Shown: in pieces, positions 28,296 to 30,284 of the stretch | How the letters are laid out: the number at the start of each line of letters is the position of its first letter | Numbering within the stretch: position 1 is the stretch's first letter | NCBI GenBank assembly: GCA_027343965.1 | Contig: DAHWJX010000098.1 | Span: 1-30,284 of the forward strand | Source of the DNA: JAKACU01 sp021821185 | Lineage (GTDB): Bacteria > Bacillota > Bacilli > Alicyclobacillales > SLC66 | DNA length: 30,284 nt | Reading direction: 5' to 3' | Notes under the pieces: generated by a model | What the model was told of the DNA's origin: nothing | Database searches by the model: none | What the model saw: the letters and a program-made list of their open reading frames with translations, nothing else | Translations under genes and position numbers: made by a program

Positions 28296-30284
28296 TCACT
28301 GTACAGCGCCCATGCCCGTGCCTGCACTTGTACTCGCATCGGCTGAAAACAGTTGTTGCCCTTCATTGTAAGCAGTCGCTAAACGAACGGTGGCCAATGC
28401 CGCATCCGCTATCGTGACATGCCCGTTTGGCATGAATTTCCCATTTACAAGCGGTAGCATGCCCAAAGCATAGGCGATCGCATCCCCGCCAAGTTGGCCC
28501 TTGGGGATTTGTACAGCATCTTTGGCAGGCAACGTAAAGATCTCGGCGTGATTCATTACGCCAGCATAACCTAAAGCTCTAGCTAAGATCTGTGCGGCAT
28601 CGCCGCGCGTAATTGGACTATTAGGATGAAGAAGTTGCCCATTGCTAAGCCAACCGCGGTTAAAGGCTGCCTGCATCTCCGAATAGCCGATCGTATTCGT
28701 GCTGACAGCGGAGGACGCTTGCATGCTTGATCGAACCCCGTGATAAATAATGGGTTGATTTTGCCCTAAAGCATCCACGACCAATTTGACAAAAGCAGCG
28801 CGCGTCATAGCATTTTGCGGATGTACATCACCGTTTGCATCCACGGATAGAAGACCGTACTGTGCCAAAAGAGCGATCGCTGTCTGTTGCTTTAAGCCTG
28901 CAATGTCTTTAATCGCTCCCGTATAAGCCAACGGGTTCGTATTGGTATTGATAATCTTTCCTGTCAATGCGTTCAGACTGCTCGTGCCATACGTTGCATT
29001 CACCGGTGCATATAAAAGCACCGCATTTTTTGACGAGTTTTGCAATAAAGCATAAATTTCCGTTAAAGGGTAGGCCGTTGTCCACAGATCGGTTGCCTTG
29101 GCAGTCGAAATAGCTTTTACTGGCGAAACAAACGTTTTGGGTGATGTACCAAAGTCCCCCCAGTAGGACTGCACCATCCCCGTCTTGCTGTTCACCTGAA
29201 TGTTTCCTGCCAGCGCTGTGACCGCGATGCCATGAAGGACTGGTTCCACATTGAAATCGGTCGCAAGTTGCTTAGGGTTATTTTCAAAAGAAGGAACGAA
29301 AACAGCGAGACCACCAACATCTTGGGGAAACAATTTGGCCACGAAGGCTTGTGCAACCTGATTAATCCTAACTTGCGTCAGCTTATTCTTTAGAGGAGCC
29401 ACCTTAGGGGAAAAACTGCGCCAAAAGCTTTGCATCGTTCCATCCGTGGCATCCACCGTGGCGTTCACTGTCCCGACTTTAGCCAAGCTCCAGCTAAATG
29501 CCCATAGAGAATGACCGCTTGGAAAAGATTGCGATAAGTTCGCATCCGTCAAGTGATAGGTTGCTGTGATATCTAATACTTTTTGGGCATAAGCTAACGC
29601 TTGTTCACGATGCCATGCTACATGTTGCAAAAACGGATACTGCGTGGGGCCATTAGGAGAAATGACAGTTGGTACAACAAACGGAGCGGTTTTAGCAAGG
29701 GCACCTGTCGATGTGATCACGCGACCTGTCAATGCATCGATTGTGGGTTGCCCAATCGCATATTGTGTACCATACGGCGTAGACCACCATCCAGCGTTAG
29801 GCGTGGACGGAATTTGATACGTCAAAGCGATCGAAGATTTGCCATTACTATACTGGCTGGTGTAAGCCATATAGAGATGTATCCATGATTGATACATTTG
29901 ATTCGCTTTGACCAAGGAAACCGCTTTTGAAGGGGTAGGAAACACCACCCTATTCATCCAATGGTCAGACGCACCGATAAGTTGACCATTTTGATCAATG
30001 GTGAGGCTAAAGCCGTCAAATGGCGCAGGAATGCCCCCGACAACGCGCTCAAAGTTAAATTGATAGGTTACCGGATTGAGCAATGATCCGCTGTTAGGCA
30101 TTAGGGGCAAGAGACGGACACTAGCCACTTGATTTTTAAATAACCTTTTTGCCCACACCATAGCGATCGTCTTTGCTTTCGCGGAGGGTACCGGTAATGG
30201 ATACACGAAGCCATTGGCGCTACTGTCCCGGGAAAAATTTATGATATGCCCATCAGACGCTGATACCGTGACATTGACATAATG
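28296..30284 (-). CDS. S-layer homology protein with YcdB/PepSY-like repeats (5' end outside window)
   Basis: The visible 662 residues continue in frame to the window edge, so the N-terminus and any signal peptide are missing; the GTG at 30206 is internal. The first ~430 residues contain repeats of a YcdB/YcdC-type PepSY-like pattern: DGFSLTIDQNGQLIGASDHW, PTIDALTGRVI, VQSYWGDFG and SLNALTGKII, each a beta strand ending in a turn with a small Gly. The last ~200 residues hold three SLH-type units: AMTRAAFVKLVVDALG, PITRGDAAQILARALGY and VTIADAALATVRLA. SLH units bind pyruvylated wall polymer, so the protein is probably secreted and held on the cell wall. Enzyme function is not evident. Confidence 0.82.
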   Translation of the reverse strand, partial: HYVNVTVSASDGHIINFSRDSSANGFVYPLPVPSAKAKTIAMVWAKRLFKNQVASVRLLPLMPNSGSLLNPVTYQFNFERVVGGIPAPFDGFSLTIDQNGQLIGASDHWMNRVVFPTPSKAVSLVKANQMYQSWIHLYMAYTSQYSNGKSSIALTYQIPSTPNAGWWSTPYGTQYAIGQPTIDALTGRVITSTGALAKTAPFVVPTVISPNGPTQYPFLQHVAWHREQALAYAQKVLDITATYHLTDANLSQSFPSGHSLWAFSWSLAKVGTVNATVDATDGTMQSFWRSFSPKVAPLKNKLTQVRINQVAQAFVAKLFPQDVGGLAVFVPSFENNPKQLATDFNVEPVLHGIAVTALAGNIQVNSKTGMVQSYWGDFGTSPKTFVSPVKAISTAKATDLWTTAYPLTEIYALLQNSSKNAVLLYAPVNATYGTSSLNALTGKIINTNTNPLAYTGAIKDIAGLKQQTAIALLAQYGLLSVDANGDVHPQNAMTRAAFVKLVVDALGQNQPIIYHGVRSSMQASSAVSTNTIGYSEMQAAFNRGWLSNGQLLHPNSPITRGDAAQILARALGYAGVMNHAEIFTLPAKDAVQIPKGQLGGDAIAYALGMLPLVNGKFMPNGHVTIADAALATVRLATAYNEGQQLFSADASTSAGTGMGAVQ

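Noticed and set aside
1..30284. CRISPR arrays, tRNA or rRNA genes, intact insertion sequences
   Set aside because: I looked for direct repeats with regular spacing, cloverleaf ends and intact transposase frames on both strands and saw none.

Overview
The window reads as chromosomal DNA from a low-to-mid GC member of the Bacillota. Gene content and order resemble Bacillus subtilis but rearranged, and the S-layer/YcdB-type protein, spore-type DUF families and the mob-tat cluster make an Alicyclobacillaceae-like bacterium my best guess. That placement is inference from gene content, not a database result. Most genes lie on the minus strand.

Region by region. 1-560: 3' end of trpS and a small DUF1657-like gene, both on plus. 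580-3874 (minus): a tightly overlapped operon mobA - moeA-like - mobB - tatA - tatC, joining molybdenum cofactor maturation to the export system for folded cofactor proteins. 3912-6395: a membrane GGDEF protein (plus) converging with a PAP2 phosphatase / 5-formyl-THF cyclo-ligase pair (minus). 6492-8426: an ABC-F ATPase (plus). 8427-8644: a dense DnaA-box cluster between two convergent genes, with boxes built into both intrinsic terminators. 8645-12449 (minus): thiL - tsaE - tsaB - rimI - tsaD, the t6A tRNA modification operon with thiamine-phosphate kinase, preceded by a sigmaA-like promoter. 12529-14119 (minus): an ECF sigma factor and its membrane anti-sigma factor, with a candidate autoregulatory promoter. 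14164-15430: a decayed patch holding a 3' relic of an ABC exporter, a DUF1450 gene, a possible serine-recombinase fragment and a broken toxin-antitoxin pair. 15460-15944 (minus): DUF1659 and DUF2922 genes. 16102-17442: a polysaccharide flippase (plus). 17410-19478 (minus): an ArsP/DUF318-type permease, a coupled small membrane protein and a class I glutamine-amidotransferase-like hydrolase. 19589-24122 (minus): nnrE/nnrD fusion - LolA-like lipoprotein (YdcC type) - alr - ndoAI - ndoA, the last part matching a known Bacillus order. 24243-25523: an LCP family protein. 25633-27538 (minus): queD - queE - queC for preQ0 synthesis. 27642-28169: membrane-anchored cytochrome c. 28296-30284: an SLH/YcdB-repeat surface protein cut by the window end.

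The most interesting signal is the tsaD/ABC-F intergenic region: five matches to the DnaA-box consensus TTWTNCACA (four of them exact TTATCCACA) plus several near matches in about 190 bp, with no replication gene nearby. It looks like an extra-oriC DnaA-binding cluster, fused to a bidirectional terminator. No tRNA, rRNA, CRISPR array or intact mobile element is visible.
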